A DNA stretch of 64,000 nucleotides from a virus: IMG/VR virus record IMGVR_UViG_3300045921_000191, positions 1-64,000 of that record. One strand, given 5' to 3'. A program made the translations under genes and the position numbers. Shown in pieces: positions 22,096-29,895 of this stretch (positions are counted from its first letter, which is position 1; the number at the start of each line of letters is the position of its first letter). The notes below the pieces were generated by a model. It did not search any database and was not told the origin of the DNA. It worked only from the letters and a program-made list of their open reading frames with translations.

Positions 22096-22362
22096 TTAGA
22101 TCAAGTAATTCGAATACTTATGCATCTCTAATGCTTTTCGTATGATTTGTCTAACTCGTTCACGAGTGCATTTAAATGCTTTTGCTATATCTGTTGGCGT
22201 ATAACCCATTGCGTAATAGTTGAGAATCATTGCTCTTTTTCGCTGGTTGTTACTCCTAGTAGCATAAAAACGGTAGTGAGTCTTAAGAAGATGCTGGACT
22301 TCTTGACGGCTAGGTTCACCGTCATTCAACCATTGAAGAAAAGCAAAGTAAAGTTTTCTCAT
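22096..22362 (-). CDS. small sigma-70 region 4-like DNA-binding protein, 88 aa
   Basis: The C-terminal half carries a helix-turn-helix that reads like region 4 of sigma factors: RAMILNYYAMGYTPTDIAKA, then FKCTRERVRQIIRKALEMHK; T-R-E-R-V-R-Q-I is the canonical recognition helix. There is no region 2, so it is not a full sigma factor. Small phage proteins with region 4-like folds can replace or block sigma region 4 (as T4 AsiA or similar regulators do by other folds). It likely regulates transcription. The start overlaps the dUTPase stop (ATGA). Confidence 0.65.
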   Translation of the reverse strand: MRKLYFAFLQWLNDGEPSRQEVQHLLKTHYRFYATRSNNQRKRAMILNYYAMGYTPTDIAKAFKCTRERVRQIIRKALEMHKYSNYLI

Positions 22363-22811
22363 GCGCCAGATGATCCAAATCCTCCACTTCCGCGAGCGGT
22401 GTCAGAGAGTTCTTCAGATTCTTCGAGTTCGATTTGAGGATAAGGCATGATTACGAGTTGACCAACACGCTCCCCGATTTCGTACAGATTTCCGTGAGTA
22501 TCCCACTTATCGCCCAAAACTTTTACTGGAGTAATTTTTGCTTCAAAGAAGAATTTGATTTCTCCACGATAACCAGAATCGATAACTCCAACTGAATTAG
22601 TCAATCGAAGATCTTTTTTACAAATACTGGAACGAGGGAAGATAAGTCCTACAAATCCTTCGGGAATCTCAATTGCTAAGCCAGTCCCATAAACGATTCG
22701 TCCATCCTTTATTTCCATCGTGATCGCTGTCAGATCCAGTCCCGCGTCTCCTAAATTGGCATACGTCGGGACTACCGCACGAGGGTCCAGCTTCTTTACT
22801 TTGACTTTCAT
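22359..22811 (-). CDS. dut: dUTP diphosphatase, 150 aa
   Basis: All five trimeric dUTPase motifs are present in order: DAGLDLTA (1), FPRSSI (2), SVGVIDSGYRGEI (3), IGERVGQLVI (4) and RGSGGFGSSG (5). It hydrolyses dUTP to dUMP and pyrophosphate, keeping uracil out of phage DNA and feeding thymidylate synthesis. Length is typical. The start follows AAGAAAGGGAAATAA. It belongs to the nucleotide-synthesis block with RNR, and the sigma-like gene follows in overlap. Confidence 0.95.
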   Translation of the reverse strand: MKVKVKKLDPRAVVPTYANLGDAGLDLTAITMEIKDGRIVYGTGLAIEIPEGFVGLIFPRSSICKKDLRLTNSVGVIDSGYRGEIKFFFEAKITPVKVLGDKWDTHGNLYEIGERVGQLVIMPYPQIELEESEELSDTARGSGGFGSSGA

Positions 22812-23043
22812 TTATTTCCCTTTCTTTTTCGACCAAACTAAGTTGATGACGCTTGATTGCCTCTCCGAGAGAATCGTATTGTCTTGGATAGACGAGTCCG
22901 TATCCAAAGTAGGAGATTGCAAAGAGAATAAGGACACAAAATAGAATATTTTCCCTGGAAATAGACGAATTATGTTCCTTTTTTGGCATTTTGAGCTTAG
23001 AATTTGGCTCAAATCCACTAATTTTGATCGTTTTTCGTCCCAT
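22669..23043 (-). CDS. single-pass membrane protein, 124 aa, overlapping dut
   Basis: Residues about 34-56 are a membrane helix (ENILFCVLILFAISYFGYGL) between a basic N-terminus and a charged helical segment (DSLGEAIKRHQLSLVEKERE). The frame continues 143 bases into dut, where composition turns Gly/Ser/Asp-rich and less protein-like, so the conserved part may end near residue 80. A competing frame that stops just before dut is less protein-like. ATG 23043 has no Shine-Dalgarno and lies 10 bases after a -10 box, hence probably leaderless; ATG 22989 is an alternative start. Confidence 0.45.
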   Translation of the reverse strand: MGRKTIKISGFEPNSKLKMPKKEHNSSISRENILFCVLILFAISYFGYGLVYPRQYDSLGEAIKRHQLSLVEKEREINESQSKEAGPSCGSPDVCQFRRRGTGSDSDHDGNKGWTNRLWDWLSN

Positions 23044-23053
23044 TTCATGACAA

Positions 23054-23082
23054 ATCGTACCAATTCTTAGTTAAAAAGTCAA
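23054..23082 (-). promoter_or_regulatory. promoter between nrdA and the membrane-protein gene
   Basis: On the minus strand TTGACT (23082-23077), 17-bp spacer, TACGAT (23059-23054). The second arm of the operator repeat is degenerate here. The predicted start leaves only about 4 nt before the ATG at 23043. Confidence 0.6.
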
Positions 23083-23085
23083 GAA

Positions 23086-24780
23086 TTATCCTTGGCAAGA
23101 CTCGCACTCTTCCAAAACATCACCTTTAATAGCAGCTCCAGTGCGCTCGTAGTAAAGAGTTTGTACCTTCATCTCCCATGCCAAAACGAAATCGTCCATG
23201 ACTTTCTGAGCATCAATGTTCAAAGGGTAAAATAGATTCAAACTTTGACCTTGATCCACCCAACGTTGTCGTTGTGCAGCTTGTGTAATTAGAGTTTTTT
23301 GGTCTATTTCTCTAGCAGTTCGAAATACTTTCTTTTCGTGTTCCGAAAGAAAATCAAGATGTTGCACTGATCCCTCGGCCTTGTTAATAGTCTTCCAAAC
23401 TTCCCAAACATCTTTATTTTTAGAAGCCAATAGCTTTTGCAATTCTTTATTTTTTACTGGAAAATCACCTTTTGCAGCTTCGTCGAGATAGTAATTAGAT
23501 ACCCAAGGCTCGATGCTCGGAGAAACACCACCGCAAATAGTTGAGTTTGATCGAGTAGGAGCATAGGCCAGTAGATGCATGTTACGACGACCTGAACCAA
23601 CAAGCCACTCTGGTTCTCCATACTCACTAGCAAGTTTTTGACTTGCTTCATCGGCTTCTGTTCTAAGCTTCCTACTGATCTCAGCGTTCAACTGCATTAC
23701 GTCCCACGAGGTATCAAATGCCATTCCTTGTGATTGAAGTAGGCTGTGCCAGCCCATCACTCCAAGACCTAGGCTACGAGCTTTCTCAGCCCCTCTCACG
23801 GCTTTATCAAGGCCAGGAATCTCTTTGGCCATTCTAATGAAAGCAGTCATCACAGCGTCTAAGAACCTGACTCCAAGCTCAATAACGCTCATATCATTGA
23901 TCTTTACTAGCTTCCACGTATGATAGGACGCTAGATTCAAGGAGCTAAGACAACACACTACGCTGTGCTGAGTATCTGTATATTGAAGGATCTCAGAGCA
24001 GATATTGGTTCCTTTGACTTTAAATCCTCTGTCTTTGTATTCTTTAGGAACTGCGTCGTTTACATGATCGTAGAACAACACATAAGGTTCACCGTTTTCC
24101 CATCGAGTATGAAGGAGTTTTCTAAGCTTGTTGCAAGCATCCTCGTCACCTGCTAGAGCTTTCTCCATAAAAGAGTTTTTAATCAGAGTACAAAGATGAA
24201 GACTTTTGACGCGACGCGCAGGATCGCCCTCAGTATTGCGCATCTCAACAAACTCATCCCAATCAGCACTCTCGATATCCAAATTGACTGAAGCAGCTCC
24301 GCGACGATTCCCTTGAGCAACGGTACGAACTACAACATCATAAACCTGACACCAAGGAACAATACCATTAGACTTACTTCCATTGGCAATAGGAGATCCA
24401 CGAGAACGAATGTTATCCAGAATAATACCTACCCCACCGCTGCATTTTGACATCATGGCAATCTCGTGAGCTACCTTAAAAATGCTATCAACAGAATCGT
24501 CTGGTTCAGTTTTGTAACAAGAAATAGGAAGACCTCGATTGGTTCCCATATTGCTAAGAACTGGAGTAGCTGGTCCAAGCCAACCTTCCCACATAATCAT
24601 AAAGAACGGCTCTTCTAGATCTGGTCTTTCGGCTTCTAGAGCCGCTGCCTTAGCCACCCTTCGATACATCCCTTTTGGAGTTTCTCCAGGTAAAAGATAG
24701 CCACCCTGAACGGTCTCAAAACTACGAGAATCATACCAACTTGGAGCTTCTTTAGCGACTTGAAGTTCTTCTAGGCTCAC
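23086..24780 (-). CDS. nrdA: ribonucleotide reductase large subunit, short form, 564 aa
   Basis: The catalytic barrel is clear: GPATPVLSNMGTNRGLPISC (redox Cys of the barrel), MSKCSGGVGIILDNIRSRGS, the specificity region, NICSEILQYTDTQHSVVCCL (active-site Asn/Cys/Glu and second redox Cys) and YAPTRSNSTICGGVSPSIEP. The C-terminal shuttle pair is CESCQG. It is about 200 residues shorter than E. coli NrdA and has no ATP-cone, so overall dATP feedback is probably absent. The start is GTG overlapping the nrdB stop, with AGGAG upstream. It reduces ribonucleotides to deoxyribonucleotides together with NrdB. Confidence 0.9.
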   Translation of the reverse strand: MSLEELQVAKEAPSWYDSRSFETVQGGYLLPGETPKGMYRRVAKAAALEAERPDLEEPFFMIMWEGWLGPATPVLSNMGTNRGLPISCYKTEPDDSVDSIFKVAHEIAMMSKCSGGVGIILDNIRSRGSPIANGSKSNGIVPWCQVYDVVVRTVAQGNRRGAASVNLDIESADWDEFVEMRNTEGDPARRVKSLHLCTLIKNSFMEKALAGDEDACNKLRKLLHTRWENGEPYVLFYDHVNDAVPKEYKDRGFKVKGTNICSEILQYTDTQHSVVCCLSSLNLASYHTWKLVKINDMSVIELGVRFLDAVMTAFIRMAKEIPGLDKAVRGAEKARSLGLGVMGWHSLLQSQGMAFDTSWDVMQLNAEISRKLRTEADEASQKLASEYGEPEWLVGSGRRNMHLLAYAPTRSNSTICGGVSPSIEPWVSNYYLDEAAKGDFPVKNKELQKLLASKNKDVWEVWKTINKAEGSVQHLDFLSEHEKKVFRTAREIDQKTLITQAAQRQRWVDQGQSLNLFYPLNIDAQKVMDDFVLAWEMKVQTLYYERTGAAIKGDVLEECESCQG

Positions 24781-25748
24781 AACACTCTCCTAACCAAAAC
24801 GTTACTGAAGTTCTTATTACCTTTTGCATAGTCCGTTTGACGTTCAAAGAAGAAATCACCTAGGGTAGAACCTCCGCTTTGAAGACTGAACCATTCGTCG
24901 ATCCTGCGAACAGCTTCTACATCGATAGTTTTCCAGTTCATCTTAAGTCCAAGCTCTTTAAGCTTTGAGTTAGCTCTATGTCTAATAAATTGCTTCAAAT
25001 CGTGCTTGGCTAAACCCTCTACGTCTCCAAGCTCGAAAGCCTTGTCAATGAAGTCGTCTTCTAGCTGAACCGCCATGCGAGCAGCATCGTATACTTTCTT
25101 TTTGAACTCATCAGTCATGAACTCGTACTCTTTTGTTAGAGTACGGAATAGCCAACATCCTGCCGCAGAGTGCATAGATTCGTCTCGAATAGAGTAAGTA
25201 ATGATCTTTCCGATACCAGGAAGGAGTTTTCTGCGCTTAAAATTGAGTAGAATTGCAAAGGCTGAGAAAAGACAAACGCCTTCAGTAAAAGCAGAGAAAA
25301 CAGCAAGCGAAACGGCTTTCTCTTCCCTAGTTTTAGCCTTGGTAGCTAGCATGTCTAGTTTACTGCGAACAATAGGATCTTCCAAGAATCCAGCGTAGTC
25401 TTTGATACCTAGATTTTCATCGATCTGTGAATACGCTACAGTATGATTCATTTCGTCAGCGGAGAACTGTAAACACATCATTTGAATCTCTGGTTTAGGA
25501 AACCAGTTGGCCATCTCAGCCCAATGCTCATTGCCGACGATAAGCTCAAGTTGAGTAAAACTCTTCAATACCTGGCCAATCAAAGATCTCTCTTTTTCAA
25601 CCAGCTTGGTTTTAAAGTCCATTACATCTTGTTCGTAAGTTTGATTGAAAGGGTGCCAATACGCATCAACACGCGCTTGTTTCCAGATGTTATATGCAAG
25701 AGTGTACTCAAACGGGCCATAAGTTGGCCTCGCGTCGAAAAGTCCCAT
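24777..25748 (-). CDS. nrdB: ribonucleotide reductase small subunit, 323 aa
   Basis: A ferritin-like four-helix protein with the metal ligands: FSADEMNHTVAY (Glu-x-x-His, with Tyr as radical candidate), FSAFTEGVCLFSAFAI (Glu) and YSIRDESMHSAAGCWLF (Glu-x-x-His). It generates the radical needed by NrdA. The far C-terminus (NVLVRRVL) is Arg/Val-rich and unlike the usual acidic R2 tail, which matters because that tail docks into R1. Ribosome site CGGAGGCGAC. Stop and nrdA start overlap (GTGA), giving coupled expression of the two subunits. Confidence 0.9.
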   Translation of the reverse strand: MGLFDARPTYGPFEYTLAYNIWKQARVDAYWHPFNQTYEQDVMDFKTKLVEKERSLIGQVLKSFTQLELIVGNEHWAEMANWFPKPEIQMMCLQFSADEMNHTVAYSQIDENLGIKDYAGFLEDPIVRSKLDMLATKAKTREEKAVSLAVFSAFTEGVCLFSAFAILLNFKRRKLLPGIGKIITYSIRDESMHSAAGCWLFRTLTKEYEFMTDEFKKKVYDAARMAVQLEDDFIDKAFELGDVEGLAKHDLKQFIRHRANSKLKELGLKMNWKTIDVEAVRRIDEWFSLQSGGSTLGDFFFERQTDYAKGNKNFSNVLVRRVL

Positions 25749-25760
25749 GTCGCCTCCGAT

Positions 25761-26354
25761 CTATCTATTTAAGAAAACTAAACCCACACAAATAGCATCA
25801 GCTACATCACCATCGGATTCCCTTTTGTCTACGTCAAGACCTAGGTCATAACGATCATTTACAAATCGTGCTGAAAGATGTTTCCAGTTCAAAACTGGAA
25901 TCTTTATCTTGGATTTTTTGTTATTTTTCCGAGCTTTAGCATTGTGCTTCTTATCCGCATCACTGAGTTTCATTTTTAAAAATGTTCTCCATCCCGAAGC
26001 CCCATTAGAATCTAAATATTCAAGTGAGTCAAGTAAGTTTGGAAAAGATTCTCTCAAAGAAAAAAGAACAAAGAAGTGTAGTGCATCAAGGCTTTTTTGA
26101 CCAATGCGAGAGATGCCGCGATTAACTTCCTCGACGACAAGCCTCTCTGGGGCAAGATCTTTTATGAGTTTAGCAACGTCAGTGGACATGCGAATGATTT
26201 GTTCTAAAGCTTTGCGTGGATATTTAAGCGTGGAAATACCCTTCTCATTGCTGCTAATAAAGCCGCATTTGATGAGTTTCTTGGTGTCTAAGTCAAATAA
26301 AGCCCAGCCAGTACATCTGTTACTCAGATCTAGGGCTAGAAGTCTTCTTTCCAT
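25761..26354 (-). CDS. RuvC-like Holliday junction resolvase, 197 aa
   Basis: An RNase H-like fold nuclease: RRLLALDLSNRCTGWALF (Asp9), ERLVVEEVNRG (Glu75/Glu76) and ESDGDVADAICVGL (terminal Asp pair, about 181-186) give the four acidic residues of RuvC-type resolvases. A Lys-rich insertion (about 135-150) precedes the last motif. It should cut four-way junctions that arise in replication and recombination before packaging. It overlaps the preceding small gene by 35 bases. Confidence 0.75.
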   Translation of the reverse strand: MERRLLALDLSNRCTGWALFDLDTKKLIKCGFISSNEKGISTLKYPRKALEQIIRMSTDVAKLIKDLAPERLVVEEVNRGISRIGQKSLDALHFFVLFSLRESFPNLLDSLEYLDSNGASGWRTFLKMKLSDADKKHNAKARKNNKKSKIKIPVLNWKHLSARFVNDRYDLGLDVDKRESDGDVADAICVGLVFLNR

Positions 26355-26532
26355 TAATAACTGCCTCGTAGTGATCGTAAAGTAAGCAGATTGCTTCCCG
26401 CTTCTTTTGAATCTCTTCTAACAGTTTACCGCGTTTTTGTTCATTTTTAACGGATTGACGCACCAAGTTTACAAGACGCAACATGTCATTGTCCATCTCG
26501 CGAAGAACTTTAAGGTTTAGAGTTAGATGCAT
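26320..26532 (-). CDS. hypothetical helical protein, 70 aa
   Basis: All-helical and strongly charged (LVNLVRQSVKNEQKRGKLLE; IQKKREAICLLYDHYEAVIN), which suggests a coiled coil or DNA-binding helper. The end overlaps the resolvase gene by 35 bases in another frame. A second ATG (AATGCATG) is near but out of frame. No family recognised. Confidence 0.5.
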   Translation of the reverse strand: MHLTLNLKVLREMDNDMLRLVNLVRQSVKNEQKRGKLLEEIQKKREAICLLYDHYEAVINGKKTSSPRSE

Positions 26533-26546
26533 TGCATTTTTGAATT

Positions 26547-26669
26547 TTAAACAAAACAGTTTACGATCAGTTGTTCAAAAGTTTCTCCTTGAGCGAAAAC
26601 AGAGGGTTCGTGCTTGTCTTCATTGTCGAAACCTTTTCCTGGAGTGTAACCGCTAGGAGTCAGAGACAT
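26547..26669 (-). CDS. hypothetical peptide, 40 aa
   Basis: A short frame fills an otherwise empty 150-base gap in a gapless operon: MSLTPSGYTPGKGFDNEDKH, then EPSVFAQGETFEQLIVNCFV. Composition is protein-like, but no clear ribosome site precedes the ATG; expression would depend on coupling to the gene ending 13 bases upstream. No family recognised. Confidence 0.4.
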   Translation of the reverse strand: MSLTPSGYTPGKGFDNEDKHEPSVFAQGETFEQLIVNCFV

Positions 26670-26681
26670 TAAGAGCTTTGT

Positions 26682-26999
26682 CTAGGTCTTTTTTATTTTC
26701 TTGTCCCATCCGTACCGCTTTGCGTCGTCCATACCGTATTTATCGATCTTTTCGGCAAGTTCATAACGGTCGTGATGCTCTCGCATCCGTTTCTTCATCA
26801 AGCCTTCTTGGTTCTTCATGTGCTTTTTACCACGACGCTTGTCTTTAGTTTCGTAGACAGTAGCGCTTACCGAGCTTACCAGTTCGGGCTCGTTAACAGT
26901 GCCGCATTCAGGACAAACCGCTTTCTTATCGTCCCCTCCTTGCAAGAGCTTTCGATAAGGAAAGCCGCAATCAATGCATTGGTAGTTTCTGACTGGCAT
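26682..26999 (-). CDS. FmdB-like zinc-ribbon protein, 105 aa
   Basis: The N-terminus has a two-Cys-pair zinc ribbon, YQCIDCGF and AVCPECGT, spaced as in the FmdB/regulatory zinc-ribbon family, followed by a long basic helical tail (RRGKKHMKNQEGLMKKRMRE; YGWDKKIKKT). Many phages carry such proteins; the role is unknown, but binding to nucleic acid or ribonucleoprotein is likely. It starts 1 base after the previous stop. Confidence 0.6.
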   Translation of the reverse strand: MPVRNYQCIDCGFPYRKLLQGGDDKKAVCPECGTVNEPELVSSVSATVYETKDKRRGKKHMKNQEGLMKKRMREHHDRYELAEKIDKYGMDDAKRYGWDKKIKKT

Positions 27000-27000
27000 G

Positions 27001-27381
27001 TTACGAATCTTCCTTTTTAACGCCCTTTACATCTGGACCATACTTTTGGAGCTTGGTCCTGTTTGGGCATTTATCACACTTTCGATAATAAAACACACCA
27101 TCTCTCCTGGAGACAGGGATAATAAACAAATGTCCGCCATCGCAATGAGGAGAATGACACTTCCATTGTTCCAGAATCTTTTGATTTTGTAAAGATTTTT
27201 CAGATTCGGCGTCTTTGCGAGCTTGTGATTCCACTAAGTCTTTAAGATTTTGATACCTATCGATATCAATTCTAGACAACTGCTTTCGGAGAGAGCTGAT
27301 TTGGTGTTTCAGTCTCTTATTTTCTTGACGCAATCGGTCAATTCGAGCTTCTTCTTTATCGAAACTGCGGCGTTTGCCCAT
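27001..27381 (-). CDS. coiled-coil protein with C-terminal zinc finger, 126 aa
   Basis: Residues 8-75 are a basic coiled coil (RIDRLRQENKRLKHQISSLR; KQLSRIDIDRYQNLKDLVES). The C-terminal part holds a four-Cys zinc site, KCHSPHCDGGHLFIIPV and YYRKCDKCPNR. A dimeric nucleic-acid-binding protein is likely. It lies next to another zinc-ribbon gene, just downstream of the RecA-like gene, so it may take part in recombination or late gene control. Confidence 0.55.
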   Translation of the reverse strand: MGKRRSFDKEEARIDRLRQENKRLKHQISSLRKQLSRIDIDRYQNLKDLVESQARKDAESEKSLQNQKILEQWKCHSPHCDGGHLFIIPVSRRDGVFYYRKCDKCPNRTKLQKYGPDVKGVKKEDS

Positions 27382-27406
27382 TTAAGGCTCCGTTCTTTGA
27401 CGTACT

Positions 27407-28387
27407 TTATTCTTCGTCTTTAATTGCGTCTAGTTCTTTTTGGCGCTTAATCATAAACTTCTTATTGGCTTCTAGCGCTTCTTTGGTCGCTGGAATGATG
27501 CCGCTAGCCACTGTATAAACGCTGGCTTTGACTTTGCGATTGCTGATGTGGTTCTTTTTCACTTCAAGAAGTGTTTCCAAACCAATCACAGCCTCTTTAC
27601 CGCCCACAGTAACTTTCAAATCACCTTTACGACGAGTCCTAATCACCAAAGCAGAAGAATAGGGCACTCCATCGCCACCGTAAGGGGTTTCAACAGACGG
27701 GCCATAAGAAGGCATCGACGCATAACTTTGATTAAGCAGCGTGACTCCGATCTTATCTCGAACTTTACTAAGGAAGTGGTTAATCCGTTTGGTAAGAGCT
27801 TTGATGGCTTTGGCGTGTTCGCCCATGCTCTTTTTCCAGTCTCCCACGGCGTACTCTAACTGAGCTTCTGACAAAGTGTTGCCGATAGAATCCCAAAACA
27901 AATAACAATCCAAATCGCTCAAGTCGATAACAATGTCATCGCCTTTTTCTTGTTCAACGACTAGTTTGCCAGTTTTAACATCTTTAATGATCTTTTCAGC
28001 GAAGGCGTAGCCTTGCTCAAGCGTGTCGGCGTGAAGAACAACCATTTCTGAAGCATCAGCGCCCATCCAATCACCCAGACGATCAAAGTCAAACTTATGT
28101 TCAGTTAAAATTAAGATAGGTAGGATGCCCTGACGCTGACAAGCGGCAATGCCTTCCATAAGCAGCGTAGTTTTACCAGTGTCAGGCTTGCCATAAATGC
28201 AAGTGATGACCCCAAAAGGAAGACCTGGAAGCTCGATAGAATCTTGAAACGCGTCGTTCATTTCTACCCACTTATTGACTGTAACTTTTGCAATAGCATC
28301 AGTGTCAGGGGTATAAGATACAGCCTCTTTATACTCGTTGTTAATGTACTGAGAAAAGGCTTTTGCGGCATCTTTAAGTTTTGACAT
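27407..28387 (-). CDS. RecA/UvsX-like recombinase, 326 aa
   Basis: A RecA-fold ATPase: Walker A YGKPDTGKTTLL (about 65-76), a catalytic Glu region after ILPILILTEHKFDF, and Walker B CYLFWDSIGNTL. A loop region SYGPSVETPYGGDGVPYSSA sits where L2 contacts DNA. It most resembles phage UvsX/Sak4-type recombinases, which pair ssDNA with homologous duplex. It belongs with the RuvC-like, UvsW-like, PD-(D/E)XK nuclease and possible annealing genes in one recombination system. Start ATG after AGGAGATCAA. Confidence 0.8.
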   Translation of the reverse strand: MSKLKDAAKAFSQYINNEYKEAVSYTPDTDAIAKVTVNKWVEMNDAFQDSIELPGLPFGVITCIYGKPDTGKTTLLMEGIAACQRQGILPILILTEHKFDFDRLGDWMGADASEMVVLHADTLEQGYAFAEKIIKDVKTGKLVVEQEKGDDIVIDLSDLDCYLFWDSIGNTLSEAQLEYAVGDWKKSMGEHAKAIKALTKRINHFLSKVRDKIGVTLLNQSYASMPSYGPSVETPYGGDGVPYSSALVIRTRRKGDLKVTVGGKEAVIGLETLLEVKKNHISNRKVKASVYTVASGIIPATKEALEANKKFMIKRQKELDAIKDEE

Positions 28388-28398
28388 TTGATCTCCTG

Positions 28399-28815
28399 TT
28401 AATCCAACATAGCTTTTCTAGCGTTGGCTGCCAAGTCTTTTAATGATTCGTGCCGTTGCCTGAAACACCAAACTACATCAGTTAGGTATTCAAACTGCGC
28501 TTCTGCGTCATCTAATTCGTTTTGAACTTGTAGAACGTTCTTATCAGTCTTAGCCATAAGTTCCATGTCCTTGACTTTAAGGCCCTTAAACGCAAGTTTA
28601 TCGTAGACCTGTCGTTCTACTTGATAGAGTTTTGCTTTGATTGCTTTGACGCGGCGGCCCGCTTGTGACTTGAGCTTGGCCCATTTGTGCATAAGCAACG
28701 GTTGATCCTGAAGTTCGCCATTTAGGTTGTTAATATCGATAAATAACTCTAGCTCGGCTGGATCTGTAATGATTTCGCTAGGTGGATTTGTTTTACGTTC
28801 AAATCTAGTGGTCAT
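28399..28815 (-). CDS. hypothetical coiled-coil protein, 138 aa
   Basis: ATG 28815 is chosen because AGAGGGG lies 6-7 nt upstream; a longer GTG start would sit inside the previous gene. The protein is largely helical and basic (KLKSQAGRRVKAIKAKLYQV; LQVQNELDDAEAQFEYLTDV). The pattern resembles recombination-mediator or ssDNA-associated helical proteins found next to phage RecA genes, but similarity is not strong enough to name. It starts 11 bases upstream of the RecA-like gene. Confidence 0.55.
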   Translation of the reverse strand: MTTRFERKTNPPSEIITDPAELELFIDINNLNGELQDQPLLMHKWAKLKSQAGRRVKAIKAKLYQVERQVYDKLAFKGLKVKDMELMAKTDKNVLQVQNELDDAEAQFEYLTDVVWCFRQRHESLKDLAANARKAMLD

Positions 28816-28816
28816 C

Positions 28817-29062
28817 TTAACCCCTCTTGACACGGAAGTCGTTTACTAGAACTCGCTCCTTGAGGTTGTATTCTTTCCATTTTGGAAGATCTTGATACTG
28901 AATTATTAGTAAATATTTTTCTGGAATAATAGTGTCCAAGCCAACTCCAATCACTACCCAACTGACTTCAAGATCAAGACCGCTTTCAGTGTCTTTAGCT
29001 TTAGTCACGAGCATTGCTAGATCTTTAAAAGAGTCGTGTTTGTAAGCTCTGCCTGGTTTCAT
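28817..29062 (-). CDS. hypothetical protein, 81 aa
   Basis: A small beta-rich protein (LDLEVSWVVIGVGLDTIIPE; KYLLIIQYQDLPKWKEYNLK) with a basic C-terminus (RVLVNDFRVKRG), possibly an OB- or SH3-like fold. It is translated just upstream of the 138-aa gene with the stop almost touching the next ATG. No family recognised. Confidence 0.5.
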   Translation of the reverse strand: MKPGRAYKHDSFKDLAMLVTKAKDTESGLDLEVSWVVIGVGLDTIIPEKYLLIIQYQDLPKWKEYNLKERVLVNDFRVKRG

Positions 29063-29070
29063 AACTATCC

Positions 29071-29217
29071 TTAGTTGTTAGGATAGCATGCACAAGTCAA
29101 ATTGTCATCCTGAAACTTTTGAACGTTACTATTTCGGCAGACTTTCTTACACTCAATCAATTGAGAAGTAGAAGCGCAGCCGCTTAAAAGCAATAATGTA
29201 ATAATGATTTTCTTCAT
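29071..29217 (-). CDS. small lipoprotein, 48 aa
   Basis: The ATG overlaps the stop of the gene before it (ATGA). MKKIIITLLLLSGCAS is a lipoprotein signal with lipobox LSGC (lipidated Cys14). The mature part is only about 35 residues with four more cysteines (ECKKVC; CACYPNN), so disulfides are likely. It follows a protein with a signal sequence, coiled coil and C-terminal membrane anchor; together they recall a spanin-like pair, though topology differs from lambda Rz/Rz1. Alternatively it is a surface-exclusion lipoprotein. Confidence 0.6.
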   Translation of the reverse strand: MKKIIITLLLLSGCASTSQLIECKKVCRNSNVQKFQDDNLTCACYPNN

Positions 29218-29603
29218 TTTCTCAGTTGGCCCGCTGACCATACAGCCAATCCAGTGAAGAGAACTCCACCTATAAAATAGAGAACTTTGTTAGATTCTTG
29301 AAGCTTTTCCATTGTATTGACGCGATCTTCTACTTTGTAAAGACTTTCTCTGAGCAATCCGTTTCGTTCGTCGGCTTTGTTCAAGGCTAGATCTTTTAGA
29401 TCCAAAGCCTTTTCAAGATGTTCAACTTGCTTTTCTCGTTTGTCAGCGTCTTCAACCAGTTTCCCGACTTTTTTATGACATTCTTTTGTATAAAGGTATC
29501 CAGTTCCACTGGACTGTACACCAGTGCTGAAGTCGCAGTCAGCCATTGCCACCTGCGACCCCAACATTGAGATCAAAACTAAGCTGTGGATTAGCTTATT
29601 CAA
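29214..29603 (-). CDS. exported coiled-coil protein with C-terminal membrane anchor, 129 aa
   Basis: It starts at TTG (29603), preceded by AGGGGAAG; no upstream ATG is available. MNKLIHSLVLISMLGSQVAM is a signal peptide with cleavage after ADC or AMA. Residues 45-100 form a coiled coil (EDADKREKQVEHLEKALDLK; ADERNGLLRESLYKVEDRVN) and a C-terminal helix (VLYFIGGVLFTGLAVWSAGQ) anchors it. The mature protein should span the periplasm from the inner membrane. With the small lipoprotein that overlaps its stop it may act in outer-membrane disruption at lysis. Confidence 0.55.
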   Translation of the reverse strand: MNKLIHSLVLISMLGSQVAMADCDFSTGVQSSGTGYLYTKECHKKVGKLVEDADKREKQVEHLEKALDLKDLALNKADERNGLLRESLYKVEDRVNTMEKLQESNKVLYFIGGVLFTGLAVWSAGQLRK

Positions 29604-29895
29604 GCACTTCCCCTGACTCGCAATCTACGCGATCAAGTTCCATTGCTTCCAAGTCAGCTTTACTAACAACAACAGGAAGCGCTAGACCAGGAGCAACTTG
29701 AACTGCAAGCAAGTATGCTTGACGTTCTTTGCTGAACTTGCGAACTTGTGCTGGAGGAGCGCTGCCATCTTTAGGTTGAATGCAGGTTCCTTCTGCGAAC
29801 ATAGGGCGAAGATCAAGTTGACGCTTGACTTCTACACCACCGAGAGCAAGTGCTGCTCCCAAAACTAGGCCGATTGAAAGTGATTTTTTGCTCAT
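29596..29895 (-). CDS. small exported or membrane-anchored protein, 99 aa
   Basis: The N-terminal segment (SLSIGLVLGAALALGGVEVK) is a signal anchor. The rest has two cysteines (FAEGTCIQPKDG; DRVDCESGEVLE) and strands (AYLLAVQVAPGLALPVVVSK). It belongs to a run of eight small membrane or exported proteins between 29071 and 31046. It overlaps the next gene by 8 bases. No family recognised. Confidence 0.5.
   Translation of the reverse strand: MSKKSLSIGLVLGAALALGGVEVKRQLDLRPMFAEGTCIQPKDGSAPPAQVRKFSKERQAYLLAVQVAPGLALPVVVSKADLEAMELDRVDCESGEVLE

Noticed and set aside
22812-23063. 83-codon frame ending just before dut
   Set aside because: Starts at TTG inside the promoter and its sequence is less protein-like than the 124-aa frame with a clear membrane helix on the same bases.
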